In this document: piece after piece, positions 5,441-6,121 of the stretch
Position numbering within the stretch: position 1 is the stretch's first letter
Layout of the letters: every line of letters begins with the position of its first letter
DNA from: JBKBXU01 sp046313675
GTDB lineage: Bacteria > Bacteroidota > Bacteroidia > Cytophagales > Cytophagaceae
Direction: 5' to 3'
NCBI GenBank assembly: GCA_046313675.1
Contig: JBKBXU010000284.1
Coordinates: forward strand, 1 to 6,121
DNA length: 6,121 nucleotides
Made by a program: the position numbers and the translations under genes
The notes under the pieces: generated by a model
Told to the model about the DNA's origin: nothing
Database searches by the model: none
What the model saw: the letters and a program-made list of their open reading frames with translations, nothing else

Positions 5441-5587
5441 TTATCCGTGGTTAAAATTGGCTCTGCCGCCAGCCACTACTACAAAACTTCCAATTAACGA
5501 CCTTCCCGGACCTGTTCCGGGATCCGTTGCCGCTGGCAGTGATAGAATGCTTGATCGAACATCCTTCGATGACGACTTCATCACGGA
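5431..5587 (+). repeat. repeat module R2, copy b, with conserved hairpin
   Basis: Positions 5444-5498 are identical to 4303-4357. The hairpin TCCCGGA (5504-5510)/TCCGGGA (5516-5522) keeps both arms of copy a, but its loop is CCTGT instead of CTTGAC. Similarity fades near 5587. Confidence 0.9.
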
Positions 5588-5612
5588 ATGACTTTACGTT
5601 GCATCCAACAGA

Positions 5613-5654
5613 TGCCGGAACTGTGGCTTAGCTAAGCCCCTCGCAAGTCCGGCA
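5613..5654. repeat. nested palindrome at the left end of R3 copy b
   Basis: Outer arms TGCCGGA (5613-5619) and TCCGGCA (5648-5654) enclose a perfect 14-bp palindrome, GGCTTAG/CTAAGCC (5625-5638). The right outer arm is the first seven bases of module R3. Confidence 0.65.
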
Positions 5655-5701
5655 AGGTCGTACGGTCGGGGGATGGCACTAAATCGAAAAGAGTCGTCAG
5701 T
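5648..5701 (+). repeat. repeat module R3, copy b (54 bp)
   Basis: Identical to 4191-4244 over all 54 bases and in the same orientation. It is preceded by TCGCAAG, which also matches the left copy (TCGCAA) except for one inserted G. Confidence 0.93.
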
Positions 5702-5724
5702 TAAACCTTTAACAGAACCAGACT

Positions 5725-5848
5725 CCTTCGTGCATCCGCTTCAGCGGATCATCGTGTTTTTTCTTCGTGCCCATCGTGATACCATAAAGACGTCTTTATT
5801 GCGCTTTAGCGCAACTCTGTGTAAACTCCGTGTTCCTCCATAGTTAAA
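5725..5848 (+). repeat. repeat module R1, copy d (longest)
   Basis: The first 98 bases match copy c with six mismatches, and the tail (5810-5848) matches copy a (3986-4026). It carries a perfect TCCGC-TTCA-GCGGA hairpin near its start, the palindrome AAAGACGTCTTT (5786-5797) and a GCGC-TTTA-GCGC hairpin. It ends six bases before the A-run of the sod terminator. Confidence 0.92.
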
Positions 5849-5854
5849 AGGGAC

Positions 5855-5885
5855 AAAAAAAGAGCTCACACCTTCGTGCAAGCTC
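5855..5885 (-). terminator. intrinsic terminator of the superoxide dismutase gene
   Basis: On the minus strand GAGCTTGCAC (5885-5876) pairs with GTGTGAGCTC (5871-5862) through a 10-bp stem with two wobble pairs and a 4-nt loop, followed by seven T (5861-5855). It lies about 36 bp after the sod stop codon. Confidence 0.85.
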
Positions 5886-5921
5886 CTACCAATTCAAAAT
5901 TAAGAATTTAAAAAGTCAAAA

Positions 5922-6121
5922 TTATAAAGCTGCTTCGTATCTCTTAGCAACCTCTTCCCAGTTTACAACACTCCAGAAAGCTGCAATGTAATCTGGTCTT
6001 TTGTTCTGATATTTTAAGTAATAAGCATGTTCCCAAACATCAAGTCCAAGAACTGGGATTCCGGGACACTCAGCAACATCCATCAAAGGATTATCCTGGT
6101 TTGGTGTGGAGCAAACGCAAA
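5922..6121 (-). CDS. sodA: superoxide dismutase (Fe/Mn family), C-terminal part
   Basis: Only the last 65 residues are in the window; the 5' part lies beyond the right edge. The enzyme converts superoxide to oxygen and hydrogen peroxide, normally in the cytoplasm. The family signature DVWEHAYYLKYQNKRPDYI is present at residues 27-45 of this fragment; its Asp and His (DVWEH) are two of the four metal ligands. Before it, STPNQDNPLM and GIPVLGLDVWEHAYY resemble manganese-type sequences (E. coli SodA has PIMGLDVWEHAYY), but metal preference cannot be fixed from this part. The fragment ends VVNWEEVAKRYEAAL then TAA. The gene converges on pheS and has its own terminator. No damage is visible in the part present. 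Confidence 0.95.
   Translation of the reverse strand, partial: CVCSTPNQDNPLMDVAECPGIPVLGLDVWEHAYYLKYQNKRPDYIAAFWSVVNWEEVAKRYEAAL

Noticed and set aside
4303..5587. Insertion sequence or composite transposon with the R2 copies as ends
   Set aside because: The copies are direct rather than inverted, no transposase is encoded, and no target-site duplication is visible.
3938..5854. CRISPR array
   Set aside because: Repeats are 54-98 bp, few, irregularly spaced and of several kinds, with no regular spacers and no cas genes.

Overview
The window reads as chromosomal DNA of a member of the Bacteroidota, most likely a Cytophagales-type bacterium. The reasons are: a ccmB-ccmC-ccmD-ccmE cytochrome c maturation cluster of Bacteroidota type; a PheS with a CxxC-x4-CxxC cysteine cluster; an ORF6N-domain gene among intergenic repeats; a TAnnTTTG-type promoter box ahead of pheS; and few Shine-Dalgarno sequences. 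This placement comes from protein and promoter style only; no rRNA is present.

Layout. Positions 1-1830, minus strand, hold ccmB, ccmC, a CcmD-like gene and the 5' part of ccmE, transcribed towards the left edge. The last three are tightly coupled (TAATG and ATGA overlaps). The ccmE frame carries an in-frame TAA at codon 34 with recognisable CcmE sequence on both sides. Divergently, positions 2024-2755 (+) encode a secreted outer-membrane beta-barrel protein ending in a good terminator. Positions 2884-3909 (+) are pheS, preceded by a Bacteroidota -7 box and followed by a 20-bp perfect palindrome plus T-run. At the right edge, positions 5922-6121 (-) are the C-terminal part of an Fe/Mn superoxide dismutase with its own terminator at 5855-5885.

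The space between the converging pheS and sod terminators (about 3938-5854) is accessory-like. It contains one ORF6N-domain gene (4463-4990, -) embedded in two blocks of mosaic repeats. At least three repeat modules occur on both sides in the same orientation (54-bp and 55-bp perfect copies, and a 98-bp module with 6 mismatches), plus a possible fourth single-copy element. Several modules contain small hairpins whose stems are kept while loops vary. The ORF6N gene itself contains a perfect 9-bp hairpin in its coding sequence, and a long imperfect hairpin lies upstream of it.

Functionally, CcmB and CcmC belong to the heme-handling part of cytochrome c maturation, CcmD is its small membrane partner and CcmE the periplasmic heme chaperone. 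PheS and SOD are housekeeping genes. The repeat-ORF6N island is the least explained part. The points most worth checking are the ccmE nonsense codon, the Trp-to-Arg position in the CcmC WWD motif, and the structured repeats around and inside the ORF6N gene.
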